58,306 nt of DNA from contig NZ_JAJQQP010000021.1 in NCBI RefSeq assembly GCF_028994805.1, positions 1-58,306 on the forward strand. Direction: 5' to 3'. Position numbers and translations under genes: made by a program. The notes beneath the pieces are model-generated. The model did not search any database, was not told the DNA's origin, and saw nothing but the letters and a program-made list of their open reading frames with translations. Of the stretch, positions 43,777 through 53,015 are shown piece after piece (the first letter of the stretch is position 1; each line of letters starts with the position of its first letter). Source of the stretch: Promicromonospora iranensis. GTDB taxonomy: Bacteria > Actinomycetota > Actinomycetes > Actinomycetales > Cellulomonadaceae.

Positions 43777-45353
43777 GCCGCACCCGTGGCCAGGGCCATG
43801 ATGGTCTCCTCGTCGCTGCCGCCCGGCAGCTCGCCGGCGACCCGGCCGTCGCGCAGCACGAGGACGCGGTCGGCCATCGCCACCACCTCCGGCAGCTCCG
43901 ACGAGATGAGCAGCACCGCCGTCCCCTCGGCGGTCAGCGTGCGCATGAGGTCGTAGACGGCGCGCTTGGCGCCGACGTCGATGCCGCGCGTCGGCTCGTC
44001 GAGGACGATGACCCGTGGCTCGGTCACGAGCCACTTCGCGAGGACCACCTTCTGCTGGTTGCCGCCGGACAGGTACTGCACCTCCACGTCCCGCGCGGAC
44101 GCCACCGTGCTCGCGGGTACGGCGAGGGAGCGGAGCACGCCCGGGACGCCCCGCGCCCGGCGGTCCGACGCGCGCGGCAGGACGGCGTCGAGCACGAGCC
44201 GCGCGTTCGCCAGCACCGACTGCCCCAGGGCGAGGCCCTCGGACTTCCGGTCCTCGGTGACGAGCGCGAGGCGGTGGCGTACGCCCTGCCGGGGCGTCCG
44301 CACGCGGACCGGCTGTCCGTCGACGGTCATCCGGCCGCGTGTGAACGGCGCGATGCCGAACACGCCGTGCGCGATCTCGGTACGGCCCGAACCCTGCAGG
44401 CCGGCGAGCGCGACGATCTCCCCGGCCCGCACCTCCAGGTCGATGCCGTCCACCATCGAGTTGCCGGCACCCTCCAGCGCCAGCCGCACCTCGCCGGGCA
44501 CCTCCCCGGCCACCTCACCAGACAACTCGCCAGACAACTCGCCAGACAACTCACCAGACACCGTGTCGGCGGGCTTGTCCGGGAAGAAGCCGGCGAAGTC
44601 GCGGCCCACCATGGTCCGCACCAGCCGGTCCGGGCTCACCTCGGCCGCCGGCGCCGTGAGCATGTGGTTGCCGTCCTTGAGCACGGTGATCGTGTCGGCC
44701 AGGTCGTAGATCTCCTGGAGCCGGTGCGAGACGTACAGGATCGCGACGCCGCGGTCCCGCAGCCGCCCGACCAGCTCGTAGAGCAGCGCCACCTCCTGCT
44801 CGGCGAGCGCTGCGGTCGGCTCGTCCATCGAGATGATCCGGGCGTCGTACGAGACGGCCTTGACGATCTCGACCACCTGCTGCTGCGCCACGGACAGCGA
44901 CCCCACCCGCGTCCAGGGCGTGATGCTCGTCAGTCCCAGGTCGTCGAGGAGGCGGCTCGTGTCGGCGTGCAGCCGGCGGCGGTCGACCATGCCGCGCCGG
45001 AGCGGTTCGCGGCCGAGGTACACGTTCTCGGCGACCGACCGGTCCGGTAGCAGGTTGAACTCCTGGAAGACCGTGGCGACGCCGGCGCGCTGGGCGTCGA
45101 GCGGGGTAGCGAAGGAGACCGGAGCTCCGTCGAGCTCGATGGTGCCGGTGTCCGGACGGTGCACCCCGGCGACGACCTTCATCAGCGTCGACTTGCCGGC
45201 CCCGTTCTCGCCCACCAGGGCGTGGACCTGGCCGGGAAAAAGGGTCAGGTCGATCTCTCGCAGCACCGAGGTGCCGAAGAACTCCTTGCCGACGCCACGA
45301 AGGCGCAGGACCGGGTCAGGTACGGGAGTGTGCGCGTCGTCATCGGCTCGCAT
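43773..45353 (-). CDS. CUT2-type sugar ABC transporter ATP-binding protein (two-domain)
   Basis: A 526-residue RbsA/YtfR-type double ATPase. The first domain has Walker A GENGAGKST, VAQQQVVEIVKAV and Walker B IISMDEPTAAL; the second has a degenerate Walker A (GLQGSGRTE), signature LSGGNQQKV and VIVLDEPTRGID. The linker carries four SGEL repeats from 12-bp units. ATG 45353 lies 7 bases after a -10 box, so the mRNA is probably leaderless. First gene of the sugar operon, divergent from the ROK regulator. Confidence 0.93.
   Translation of the reverse strand: MRADDDAHTPVPDPVLRLRGVGKEFFGTSVLREIDLTLFPGQVHALVGENGAGKSTLMKVVAGVHRPDTGTIELDGAPVSFATPLDAQRAGVATVFQEFNLLPDRSVAENVYLGREPLRRGMVDRRRLHADTSRLLDDLGLTSITPWTRVGSLSVAQQQVVEIVKAVSYDARIISMDEPTAALAEQEVALLYELVGRLRDRGVAILYVSHRLQEIYDLADTITVLKDGNHMLTAPAAEVSPDRLVRTMVGRDFAGFFPDKPADTVSGELSGELSGELSGEVAGEVPGEVRLALEGAGNSMVDGIDLEVRAGEIVALAGLQGSGRTEIAHGVFGIAPFTRGRMTVDGQPVRVRTPRQGVRHRLALVTEDRKSEGLALGQSVLANARLVLDAVLPRASDRRARGVPGVLRSLAVPASTVASARDVEVQYLSGGNQQKVVLAKWLVTEPRVIVLDEPTRGIDVGAKRAVYDLMRTLTAEGTAVLLISSELPEVVAMADRVLVLRDGRVAGELPGGSDEETIMALATGAA
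44511..44558. repeat. Four 12-bp units in the sugar ATPase linker
   Basis: CACCTCACCAGA, CAACTCGCCAGA twice, CAACTCACCAGA. They encode consecutive SGEL/SGEV units between the two nucleotide-binding domains. Confidence 0.93.
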
Positions 45354-45360
45354 GTCCACC

Positions 45361-45397
45361 AATGTAGGGATCTTTTGGTTGAAGTCAAGCAAAAGAT
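45361..45397 (-). promoter_or_regulatory. Sugar operon promoter overlapped by ROK-type operator
   Basis: On the minus strand: -35 TTGACT (45388-45383), 16-bp spacer, -10 TACATT (45366-45361), 7 bases, then the ATG. Perfect inverted arms ATCTTTTG (45370-45377) and CAAAAGAT (45390-45397) cover the -35 and spacer. A further ATCTTTTG half-site lies at 45443-45450 on the regulator side. The arrangement fits repression by the adjacent ROK protein. Confidence 0.78.
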
Positions 45398-45442
45398 GCT
45401 TGTCGTTTACGCGGCTTCTGCGGCTCCTGGCTCATATGGGCT

Positions 45443-45450
45443 ATCTTTTG
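45443..45450 (+). promoter_or_regulatory. Third ATCTTTTG half-site near the ROK gene
   Basis: Same octamer as the arms of the sugar-operon operator, 40 bases before the ROK start and overlapping a likely -10 region (CTATCT). Suggests autoregulation. Confidence 0.55.
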
Positions 45451-45490
45451 CCGATACGCAGCCATAAGTTCACCCGGGAGGCGGTTGCCC

Positions 45491-46678
45491 ATGCTCATCG
45501 AGGACCCCCCGCGAGGGGTGCCCCTGTCCCTGGGCACAGGCGAGTTCTTCCAGCTGCTGCGCGACCGCGAACCGCGCACGCGCGCCGACCTGGTGGCCAT
45601 CACCGGCCAGGCCAGGTCGACCATCGCGACACGGATCGACGCACTCATGAGCACGGGGCTCATCGGTCCCGCCGGCATGGCGGGCTCCACCGGCGGCAGG
45701 CGGCCGGCGACCTTCGCCTTCCAGCCGGGCGCCAGGGTGGTCCTCGCGGTCGACCTCGGCGCCACGCACGCCCGCCTGGCCGTCACCGACCTCGCTTCCA
45801 CCGTGCTCGCGGCGAGCGACGAGCCCTTCTCGATCGCCGCCGGCCCGGACGTCGTCCTGCCCTGGGTGGCCCGGGCCGGCCGGGACCTGCTCGCCGCCGC
45901 GGGCCGGGACGCCGGCGACCTGGCCGGCATCGGCATCGGGCTGCCGGGGCCCGTCGAGCACTCGACCGGGCGGCCGATCAACCCGCCGATCATGCCCGGC
46001 TGGGACGACGCCGACGTCCCGGGCGTCCTCGGCGCCGAGTTCGGGGTCGCCGTGCTCGTCGACAACGACGTCAACATCATGGCGCTCGGCGAGCACCGGA
46101 CCGCCTGGCCTGACGTCTCCGACCTGCTGCTCGTCAAGATCTCCACCGGCATCGGGGCCGGCATCATCGCCGACGGGGCCCTCCGCCGTGGCGCGCAGGG
46201 CGCGGCGGGCGACGTCGGGCACATGTCCGTCCCGGGCGCCGACCACGTGCCCTGCCGCTGCGGCAACACCGGCTGCCTGGAGGCGGTCGCGAGCGGCCAG
46301 GCCGTCGCGGCGGCCCTCACGGCCCAGGGGCTCGACGCCACCGACGGCGCCGGCGTCGTCGCACTGGTCCGAGCCCGGGGCTCCGCGGCGAGCCAGGCGG
46401 TCCGCCAGGCCGGCCGCGACATCGGCGGCGTCCTGGCCTCGTGCGTGAGCATGCTCAACCCGTCGGTCATCGTGATCGGCGGGGTGGTCGCCGATGCCGG
46501 CGAGCACCTGATCGCGGGCATCCGCGAGGCCGTCTACCGCAGGTCCCTGCCGCTGGCCACCCAGCACCTGCGCATCGTCACCTCCCGCGCGCGCGACGGC
46601 GCCGGCGTGCTGGGCGCGAGCGCCATGGCCGTCGACCACGTGCTGTCCCCCGCGGCGATCGACGCGCTGACCGCCTGA
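45491..46678 (+). CDS. ROK-family transcriptional repressor
   Basis: A 395-residue regulator. N-terminal winged helix (FFQLLRDREPRTRADLVAITGQARSTIATRIDALMSTGLI, about 15-60) and C-terminal ROK sugar-kinase-like domain: VLAVDLGATHARLAVTD, GIGIGLPGPVEHSTGRP, VDNDVNIMALGEH, and zinc motif CRCGNTGCLEAVAS near residue 254. ATG 45491 is placed 9 bases after GGGAGG; the upstream TTG is too close. Probably represses the divergent CUT2 operon until a sugar binds. Confidence 0.92.
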   Translation: MLIEDPPRGVPLSLGTGEFFQLLRDREPRTRADLVAITGQARSTIATRIDALMSTGLIGPAGMAGSTGGRRPATFAFQPGARVVLAVDLGATHARLAVTDLASTVLAASDEPFSIAAGPDVVLPWVARAGRDLLAAAGRDAGDLAGIGIGLPGPVEHSTGRPINPPIMPGWDDADVPGVLGAEFGVAVLVDNDVNIMALGEHRTAWPDVSDLLLVKISTGIGAGIIADGALRRGAQGAAGDVGHMSVPGADHVPCRCGNTGCLEAVASGQAVAAALTAQGLDATDGAGVVALVRARGSAASQAVRQAGRDIGGVLASCVSMLNPSVIVIGGVVADAGEHLIAGIREAVYRRSLPLATQHLRIVTSRARDGAGVLGASAMAVDHVLSPAAIDALTA

Positions 46679-46694
46679 CCGCCTGACCGCCTGA
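46671..46694. repeat. Three 8-bp tandem units spanning the ROK stop
   Basis: CCGCCTGA three times in a row; the first copy contains the TGA stop of the ROK gene, and each later copy carries another TGA. Confidence 0.88.
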
Positions 46695-46803
46695 CCGGAT
46701 GTCCGGCTGCCCCGCCGAGCGTGCGCCCATACGCTGTGGTGCACGGCATTCCTGCGCTGAGTAACCGGCCACCAGTCCCCGACCGCAAAGGAAACCAGCA
46801 CCC

Positions 46804-48462
46804 GTGACCAGCAATCCCCACGCTCACCAGCCCCTCACGGACGACGCCACCTGGTGGCGGCAGGCGACCGTCTACCAGATCTACCCGCGCAGCTTCGCGG
46901 ACGCGAACGGTGACGGCCTCGGTGACCTGCGCGGCATCATCTCCCGGGTCCCGTACCTCCAGGGGCTCGGCGTCGACGCGGTGTGGCTCAGCCCTTTCTA
47001 CCCCTCGGCGCTGGCCGACGGCGGGTACGACGTCGCCGACTACCGCGACGTCGACCCGAGGATCGGCACGCTCGACGAGTTCGACGAGATGGTCGAGGCC
47101 CTGCACGCCGCGGGCATCCGCGTCATCGTCGACATCGTGCCGAACCACTCGTCGGACGAGTACGTCTGGTTCCAGGAGGCGCTGGCCGCGGGGCCCGGCA
47201 GCCCGGAGCGGGCGCGCTACATCTTCCGGGACGGGCTCGGGCCGGACGGCGCCGAGCCGCCGGCCGACTGGAAGAGCGTGTTCGGCGGACCCGCCTGGAC
47301 GCGGGTGCCCGACGGCCAGTGGTACCTGCACCTCTTCGCCAAGGAGCAGCCGGACTTCAACTGGGACAACGAGGAGGTCCGGGAGGACTTCCGGAAGACC
47401 CTGCGCTTCTGGTCGGACCGGGGCGTCGACGGGTTCCGTATCGACGTCGCGCACGCCCTCACCAAGGAGCTCGGCGAGTCCCTGCCGACGCAGGCCGAGA
47501 TGGACGCCCTTACCGAGCCCGGCGCACACCCGCTCTGGGACCGCGACGAGGTCCACGAGATCTACGCCGACTGGCGCAAGGTCTTCGACGAGTACAGCCC
47601 GCCGCGCATCGCGGTGGCGGAGGCCTGGGTCTCGACCCCCCGGCGCCCCCGGTACGCGAGCGCCGAAGGACTCGGCCAGGCGTTCAACTTCGACCTGCTG
47701 GAGGCCGACTTCGACGCCGAGCAGTTCCGGACGATCATCACGGACAACCTGGCGCTCTCCGCGGCGTCCGGCTCGTCGACGACGTGGGTGTTCTCGAACC
47801 ACGACGTCGTGCGCCACGCGACCCGCTACGCGCTGCCGCCCCGCAACGGGAGCACCGTGAAGCAGGGGCGCGAGTGGCTGCTCTCGGGTGGTACGGAGCC
47901 GGCCGCCGACGCCGCCGTGGGCCTGCGCCGCGCCCGCGCGGCGACGCTGCTCATGCTCGGCCTTCCGGGCAGCGCCTACCTCTACCAGGGCGAGGAGCTG
48001 GGGCTCCCGGAGGTCTCCGACATCCCCGCGGCCGAACGCCAGGACCCGGCGTTCTTCCGCAACCCGGGAGTCGACGTCGGGCGGGACGGCTGCCGCGTGC
48101 CGCTGCCCTGGACCCGCGAGGGCACGTCCTTCGGCTTCGGCGACAACGGCGCGCACCTGCCCCAGCCCGCGAGCTTCGGCGAGCTGTCGGTGGAGGCCCA
48201 GGACGGCACACCCGGGTCGACGCTGGAGCTGTACCGTGCGGCGCTCGCGCTGCGGCGCGAGCTGCAGACCGACGAGACGCTGGAGTGGATCCCCGCACCG
48301 GCCGACGTCGTGCACTTCGCGCGCCCGAACGGCTGGCACGTCGTGACCAACTTCGGCCCCGACGCGGTGTCGCTGCCCGACGGCGAGGTGCTGCTCGCGA
48401 GCGAACCGCTCCCCGGGGGTCTGCTCCCCGGCTCGACGACGGCCTGGGTGCGCGCGCACTGA
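46804..48462 (+). CDS. Alpha-glucosidase, glycoside hydrolase family 13
   Basis: A 552-residue cytoplasmic GH13 oligo-1,4/1,6-glucosidase-type enzyme. Conserved regions: DIVPNHSS; GFRIDVAH (catalytic nucleophile Asp); AVAEAW (acid/base Glu); VFSNHDVVRH (transition-state Asp). No signal peptide, so it acts on imported alpha-glucosides. GTG start with AAAGGAAA upstream. Follows the ROK gene by 125 bases, facing the CUT1 importer across a strong terminator. Which transporter supplies it is open. Confidence 0.93.
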   Translation: MTSNPHAHQPLTDDATWWRQATVYQIYPRSFADANGDGLGDLRGIISRVPYLQGLGVDAVWLSPFYPSALADGGYDVADYRDVDPRIGTLDEFDEMVEALHAAGIRVIVDIVPNHSSDEYVWFQEALAAGPGSPERARYIFRDGLGPDGAEPPADWKSVFGGPAWTRVPDGQWYLHLFAKEQPDFNWDNEEVREDFRKTLRFWSDRGVDGFRIDVAHALTKELGESLPTQAEMDALTEPGAHPLWDRDEVHEIYADWRKVFDEYSPPRIAVAEAWVSTPRRPRYASAEGLGQAFNFDLLEADFDAEQFRTIITDNLALSAASGSSTTWVFSNHDVVRHATRYALPPRNGSTVKQGREWLLSGGTEPAADAAVGLRRARAATLLMLGLPGSAYLYQGEELGLPEVSDIPAAERQDPAFFRNPGVDVGRDGCRVPLPWTREGTSFGFGDNGAHLPQPASFGELSVEAQDGTPGSTLELYRAALALRRELQTDETLEWIPAPADVVHFARPNGWHVVTNFGPDAVSLPDGEVLLASEPLPGGLLPGSTTAWVRAH

Positions 48463-48482
48463 GCGCCGGGCGAGGCGCGGCC

Positions 48483-48520
48483 GGCCCGCGCCCGGTACCG
48501 ACCGGTACCGGGCGCGGGCC
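48483..48520. terminator. Strong bidirectional terminator hairpin
   Basis: A perfect 17-bp stem (48483-48499 with 48504-48520) and a GACC loop, between the convergent GH13 and permease genes. The GGTACC next to the loop is itself palindromic. The GC stem is followed by a short pyrimidine-rich stretch. Confidence 0.85.
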
Positions 48521-48550
48521 GTCGGCCTTCTCCTCCGGTTGCGCCTCCGG

Positions 48551-49450
48551 CTACTCCTTGACCGAGCCTGCCGTGAGGCCCTCGACGATCCAGCGGCTGG
48601 CCAGGGCGAACAGCACCATGGTCGGCAGGATCGTGAGTACCGCGGCAGCCGACATCGGACCCCAGGCGATGTTGAACGTGGAGATGAAGCCGTTGAGGGC
48701 GGCCGGGACCGTCCTGTTGGCTTCCGAGTTGATCAGCACGACGGACAGGAACAGCTCGTTCCAGCAGTTCACGAAGTTGAAGATGAACGCAGCGACGATG
48801 CCCGGCGCCATCACCGGCACGAGCACCCGGAACAGCGCGCCGAGGCGCGAGCACCCGTCGATCATCGCCGCCTCCTCCAGCGCGTCGGGCATGTTCTCGA
48901 AGAACCCCCGCAGCATCACCGTGGAGAACGGGATGCACATCGCGACATAGACGAGGGCGAGCCCCGGCCTCGTGTCGACCAGCCCCAGATCGGCGAGCAT
49001 CGCGTACAGGGGACCGAGCGCGATGAACGCCGGGATCATCTGCGTCAGCAGGAACGCCCCGAACACCGCGCCCTTGCCCCGGAACTCGAACCGGGCCAGC
49101 ACATAGGCGCTGAGCAGCGCGATCAGGGTCGCCGTGCCGCCCGCGACGAGCGCCACCACCAGCGAGTTGCCGATGAACGTGCCGAAGCTCGACGTGGCGA
49201 ACAGGTCCGTGTAGTTGGCGGTGGAGGGTTCGGAGGGCCAGTACTCCAACGGCCACCGGTTGATCGACCCTGGCGACTTGAACGACGTCACCACGATCCA
49301 GTAGAGCGGGAACAGCGTGGCGACCAGCCACAGGGCGAGCCCCACGCCCCTGGCCACGCCGCCGGGCGTCACCCGCCGTGCGCCGGGACGTGCCGCCGCA
49401 GGTGCTGTCTGTGGTGGGGCCGTGCTCGTGATCGGTGCGAGCGTCGTCAT
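48551..49450 (-). CDS. CUT1-type sugar ABC transporter permease (MalG-like)
   Basis: A 299-residue permease with six helices. The EAA motif is ENMPDALEEAAMIDGCSRLGALFRVLVPVMAPG. Starts at 49450, overlapping the other permease by 4 bases. Pro/Ala-rich N-terminal tail. Last gene of a transporter operon that has no ATPase gene, as is usual for actinobacterial CUT1 systems sharing an MsiK-type ATPase (family knowledge). Confidence 0.93.
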   Translation of the reverse strand: MTTLAPITSTAPPQTAPAAARPGARRVTPGGVARGVGLALWLVATLFPLYWIVVTSFKSPGSINRWPLEYWPSEPSTANYTDLFATSSFGTFIGNSLVVALVAGGTATLIALLSAYVLARFEFRGKGAVFGAFLLTQMIPAFIALGPLYAMLADLGLVDTRPGLALVYVAMCIPFSTVMLRGFFENMPDALEEAAMIDGCSRLGALFRVLVPVMAPGIVAAFIFNFVNCWNELFLSVVLINSEANRTVPAALNGFISTFNIAWGPMSAAAVLTILPTMVLFALASRWIVEGLTAGSVKE

Positions 49451-50388
49451 CGCTGGTTCACCCGCCTCATCGCCATCAGGTAGAAGGCGCAGAACACGAG
49501 CAGGACCACCATCACGGACAGTCCGATCGCGCTGGCCAGGCCGTAGCTGCCCTGCTGGGTGTACTCGATCATCCAGGTGGTGATGATGTGCGTCCGGCCG
49601 GCGGGTCCGCCGGCCGTCATCGCATAGATGATCTCGGGCGAGTTGAACGTCCAGATCGCGCGGAGCAGCACGGTCAGTGCCAGCGTCGTCGAGATGTACG
49701 GGATGACGATCGAGAAGAGCCGCCGCACCGTGCCCGCCCCGTCGATGGCGGCGGCCTCCAGCACCTCGTCCGGCACCGACTGGAGGGCAGCGAGGATCAT
49801 GATCGCGAAGAACGTCACCCCGTACCAGACGTTGGCGATGATCACCGCGGTCATCGCGAGCGCCGGGTCGGCGAGCCAGGGCAGGGGCGCCTCGATGACA
49901 CCCGCTTTCAGCAGCAGGTCGTTGGCCACGCCGAACTCGGCGTTGAACATCCAGCGGAACAGCATCCCGACGAGGAAGCCCGAGACCGCCCAGGGATAGA
50001 ACACGAGCGCCTGATAGACCCCACGGAAGCGGAACCGGCGCCACAGCCCCAGCGCGACGAGGAACCCGATGACGAGCTGCGGGACGATCGAGCCGACCAC
50101 CCACACCACCGTGTTGCGGGCGACCACGGGGAAGACCGGGTCGTTCAGGATCGTGGCGAAGTTCGCCCATCCCACCCAGGGTGTCGACGTGAGGTCCCAC
50201 AGGTTCCAGTCGCGGAAAGCCATGTGGACGCCCTGCAGCATCGGGTAGTACGTGAACCAGCAGACGAAGACGATGGCGGGTGACAAGAACGCCAGGATCG
50301 TCAGCGCGTGCCTGCGCCCGAAGCGCGTGCGGCGGACCGGCGGGCGCTGCTCCTGCCGCCGCGCCGGACGGATGGCGGTAGCCGTCAC
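49447..50388 (-). CDS. CUT1-type sugar ABC transporter permease (MalF-like)
   Basis: A 313-residue permease. The EAA loop reads QSVPDEVLEAAAIDGAGTVRRLFSIVIPYIS; other motifs are WAVSGFLVGMLFRWMFN and the final VVLLVFCAFYLMAMRRV helix. GTG start at 50388, just after the binding-protein stop. Confidence 0.93.
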   Translation of the reverse strand: MTATAIRPARRQEQRPPVRRTRFGRRHALTILAFLSPAIVFVCWFTYYPMLQGVHMAFRDWNLWDLTSTPWVGWANFATILNDPVFPVVARNTVVWVVGSIVPQLVIGFLVALGLWRRFRFRGVYQALVFYPWAVSGFLVGMLFRWMFNAEFGVANDLLLKAGVIEAPLPWLADPALAMTAVIIANVWYGVTFFAIMILAALQSVPDEVLEAAAIDGAGTVRRLFSIVIPYISTTLALTVLLRAIWTFNSPEIIYAMTAGGPAGRTHIITTWMIEYTQQGSYGLASAIGLSVMVVLLVFCAFYLMAMRRVNQR

Positions 50389-50389
50389 G

Positions 50390-51694
50390 TCACTGCTCCG
50401 CCGCGTACTTCTCGGTCCAGAAGGTGTCCCACTCCGCGAGCAGCTCGGTCGTCGTCATGCTGCCCAGCAGCACCGCCTGCAGGTCCTGGTCGGCCTTCTG
50501 CTCCCACTGGGTCCACCAGCTCACGCCGCGCGGCTGCACCACGTTGACGTACGTCTCCGGGTCCTCGGTCATGGCGACGTAGCTCGACCACGGCCCCTCC
50601 TTGTAGAAGGGGTCCTCGCCCGCGCCGTCGATGATCGGCACCAGGCTGTTCTCCTGGGCGAACCGGGTGGCCGGCTCCGCGCCCGAGAGGAACTCGACGA
50701 GATCGACCGCCGCCTCCTTGTTCTCGCTCGCCTCCGCGACTCCCCATCCGGCGGTCGCGAGCGGCTGTGCCGCCCTGCCCGTGGGGCCGGTCAGCAGCGG
50801 TGCCGTGGACCACTGGCTCTCGTCGATGGTCGTCGACTGCGCCACGGTGGCGATGACCTCCGGGTCCTGCAGCAGGAACGCCGTCGACCCGTTGGTGAAG
50901 CCCTCCACCATCTCGGGGTAGCCCCACGAGACGGCCGACGGCGGTGACGCCTGCTCGAACAGGGAGAAGTACGTGTCGACGGCGTCCTGCGCCTCGGGCG
51001 CCGCGAAGATCGTCGACCCGTCCTCGAGCCGGTAGGCGTCCTCCACGTCGAGGTCGTCGATCGTGTATGCCTCGATGGCGGCCACGACGTTGGCGAAGCC
51101 GTTCTGGCCGCCGCGGAACGCGTAGCCATAGGTGTTCTGTGCCGGGTCCTGGATCGCTGTGGCCTGCTCGAGCAGGTCCTCCCACGACTTCGGTGGCCCG
51201 TCGAACCCGGCCTCCTCGACGAGGTCGGTGCGGTAGAACAGCGACAGACCGTAGAAGCCGTACGGCACGAAGTAGCGGGAGCCGTCCGCCTCGGTGACCG
51301 CCTGGGCGTTGTCGGTGAGGTCTTCCCAGCCGGCCCAGCCGGTCACGTCGTCGGACAGGTCGTACAGCCAGCCGTTGTTGCTGAACGCGCCGACCGTGCT
51401 GTCCCGCACCTCCAGGACGTCGACGCCGCGACCCGACTGCAGCATCTGCTGGAGCTTCTGGTCGGCCTGGTCGGTCGGGGGCGAGACGAGGTCGACCGTG
51501 ACGCCGGGGTTCTGCGCCTCGAACTCGTCCAGCAGCTCACGGACGACCTCCGTCCGGGCCGGGTTGGTCAGGCTCTCGACCATCTGCAGGCGGACCGTGC
51601 CGTCGGCGGCGGCCCCTCCCGGGGTGCACGCGGTGAGCGCGAGCAGGCCGACGGTGGCCAGGCTCGCGGTGAGGCCAGTGCGGGTGCGGTTCAT
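50390..51694 (-). CDS. CUT1-type ABC transporter substrate-binding lipoprotein
   Basis: A 434-residue extracellular solute-binding family 1 protein. Lipobox LLALTAC near residue 23; typical opening VRLQMVESLTNPARTEVVRELLDEFEAQNPGVTVDLV; WSTAPLLTGPTGRAAQPLATAGWGVAEASENKEAAVDLVEFL. ATG 51694 is placed about 10 bases after AGGAGAGG; GTG 51700 is the alternative. Substrate unknown, probably an oligosaccharide or amino-sugar derivative, given the aminotransferase upstream. Confidence 0.92.
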   Translation of the reverse strand: MNRTRTGLTASLATVGLLALTACTPGGAAADGTVRLQMVESLTNPARTEVVRELLDEFEAQNPGVTVDLVSPPTDQADQKLQQMLQSGRGVDVLEVRDSTVGAFSNNGWLYDLSDDVTGWAGWEDLTDNAQAVTEADGSRYFVPYGFYGLSLFYRTDLVEEAGFDGPPKSWEDLLEQATAIQDPAQNTYGYAFRGGQNGFANVVAAIEAYTIDDLDVEDAYRLEDGSTIFAAPEAQDAVDTYFSLFEQASPPSAVSWGYPEMVEGFTNGSTAFLLQDPEVIATVAQSTTIDESQWSTAPLLTGPTGRAAQPLATAGWGVAEASENKEAAVDLVEFLSGAEPATRFAQENSLVPIIDGAGEDPFYKEGPWSSYVAMTEDPETYVNVVQPRGVSWWTQWEQKADQDLQAVLLGSMTTTELLAEWDTFWTEKYAAEQ

Positions 51695-51755
51695 GTCCAC
51701 ACCTCTCCTTCTTCTCGTTCGGGTGATGGCGGGTGAGGCGCCGGGGCGGCGCTGG

Positions 51756-52985
51756 TCACCCGCCGCGGCGTTCCTCGGCGAACGCCAGGATCTGGGGAAC
51801 CGCGCGGTCGACGAACGCGTCGAAGTCGCGCTGCTCGGTGTACAGGTGCACGGACAGGCGCAGGTAGCCGACGCCGCCGATGCTCGTGAATGCCGACTCG
51901 ATGCCGGCGAGGTCGAGCAGCCGCAGCCGCAGCTCGTCGGCGTCCCGGCGGTCCCGTCCCAGCCCGTCGGGCAGGCGCAGCAGCCGCATCGACACCACGG
52001 GCATGCCGACGTCGGTGGCCACCGGTGCGTCCACGAAGGGCTGGAGGGCCGCGCCGATGACGGCGGCGCCGTGGTCCGCGAGCGCCGTCATGGTCTCGCG
52101 CGTCCGTGCCCAGCCGTACTCCCGCTCGACGAAGTCGATGGCCAGGGGCGAGGCGAGGTAGCTCGTCGCGTCGATCGTCCCCTGGGTGTCGAACCGCTCG
52201 GGATAGCTCTCCTCGGCGCCCCACGAGTCGATGAGCGGCCACAGCTCGTCCCGGTCGGCGGCCTCGGTGACGAGCAGGGCGGCGCCGCGTGGGGCGCAGG
52301 GCCACTTGTGCAGGTTGCCGAACCACCAGTCCCCGCCGGCGCCGGTGGCTGCGTGCTCCACGAGACCGGGCGCGTGTGCGCCGTCCACGAGGACACGAGC
52401 CCCGCGCTCGTGGGCCAGCTCGGTGATCCGCGCCGTCGGGAGCAGGCGTGCGGTCGGCGAGGTGATCTGGTCGACGACGACCAGGCGCACGGCGTCGGTC
52501 AGCTCCGCCCGGAACCGTTCGACGACCTCGTCGGCGTCGGCGGCCAGCGGCACGGTGACCGCCCGCACCCGGGCGCCGAAGCGCCGGGCCAGGCGGCGGG
52601 CCCCCATCGTGACCGCGCCGTAGCCGTGGTCGCTGACGAGGATCTCGTCGCCGGGATCCAGGTGCAGGGCGTTGAAGACGATGGTCGCGGCAGCCGACGC
52701 GTTCGGCACGAAGACGGTGTCCTCCGCTCGTGCGCCGACGAACGGTGCGACCTCACGGCGCGCCGCGGCGATGAGCTCGGGGAGCCGGGGGAACCACGCG
52801 ACAGGGCTCAGGTCCCCCTGCCGGCGCAGCTCCTGCTGGTGACGCACCACCTCGGTGGGCACGGCTCCGTACGACCCGTGGTTGAGGTGGGCGATCGCCC
52901 CGTCCAGCGGCCAGGCGTCGCGCGCAGGTCCGCCGGACGCGAGGCGTACCGGCGCAGGTGCTGGAGCGGTCCGTACCGAGTCCAT
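51756..52985 (-). CDS. Class V aminotransferase (isopenicillin N epimerase-like)
   Basis: A 409-residue PLP enzyme of the CefD-like group. PLP-site features: VPNASAAATIVFNALHLDPGDEILVSDHGYGAV, VDGAHAPGL (Asp that pairs with the cofactor ring), and the Schiff-base Lys in WWFGNLHKWPCAPRGAAL. ATG 52985 with AAGGGGG upstream. Members racemise, transaminate or desulfurate amino acids; this one is unassigned. It lies 61 bases ahead of a sugar-type importer on the same strand and behind a FadR-type operator, so the two functions may be linked. Confidence 0.87.
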   Translation of the reverse strand: MDSVRTAPAPAPVRLASGGPARDAWPLDGAIAHLNHGSYGAVPTEVVRHQQELRRQGDLSPVAWFPRLPELIAAARREVAPFVGARAEDTVFVPNASAAATIVFNALHLDPGDEILVSDHGYGAVTMGARRLARRFGARVRAVTVPLAADADEVVERFRAELTDAVRLVVVDQITSPTARLLPTARITELAHERGARVLVDGAHAPGLVEHAATGAGGDWWFGNLHKWPCAPRGAALLVTEAADRDELWPLIDSWGAEESYPERFDTQGTIDATSYLASPLAIDFVEREYGWARTRETMTALADHGAAVIGAALQPFVDAPVATDVGMPVVSMRLLRLPDGLGRDRRDADELRLRLLDLAGIESAFTSIGGVGYLRLSVHLYTEQRDFDAFVDRAVPQILAFAEERRGG

Positions 52986-53002
52986 CGATGCCCCCTTTGG
53001 CT

Positions 53003-53015
53003 GTTGTCGGACAAC
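53003..53015. promoter_or_regulatory. FadR-family operator
   Basis: GTTGTCGGACAAC is a 13-bp palindrome; its core TTGTCGGACAA fits the FadR-subfamily consensus TNGTNNNACNA exactly. It lies 17 bases before the aminotransferase start. A weaker copy, CTGTAGGACAG (53068-53078), lies nearer the regulator gene. Confidence 0.72.
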
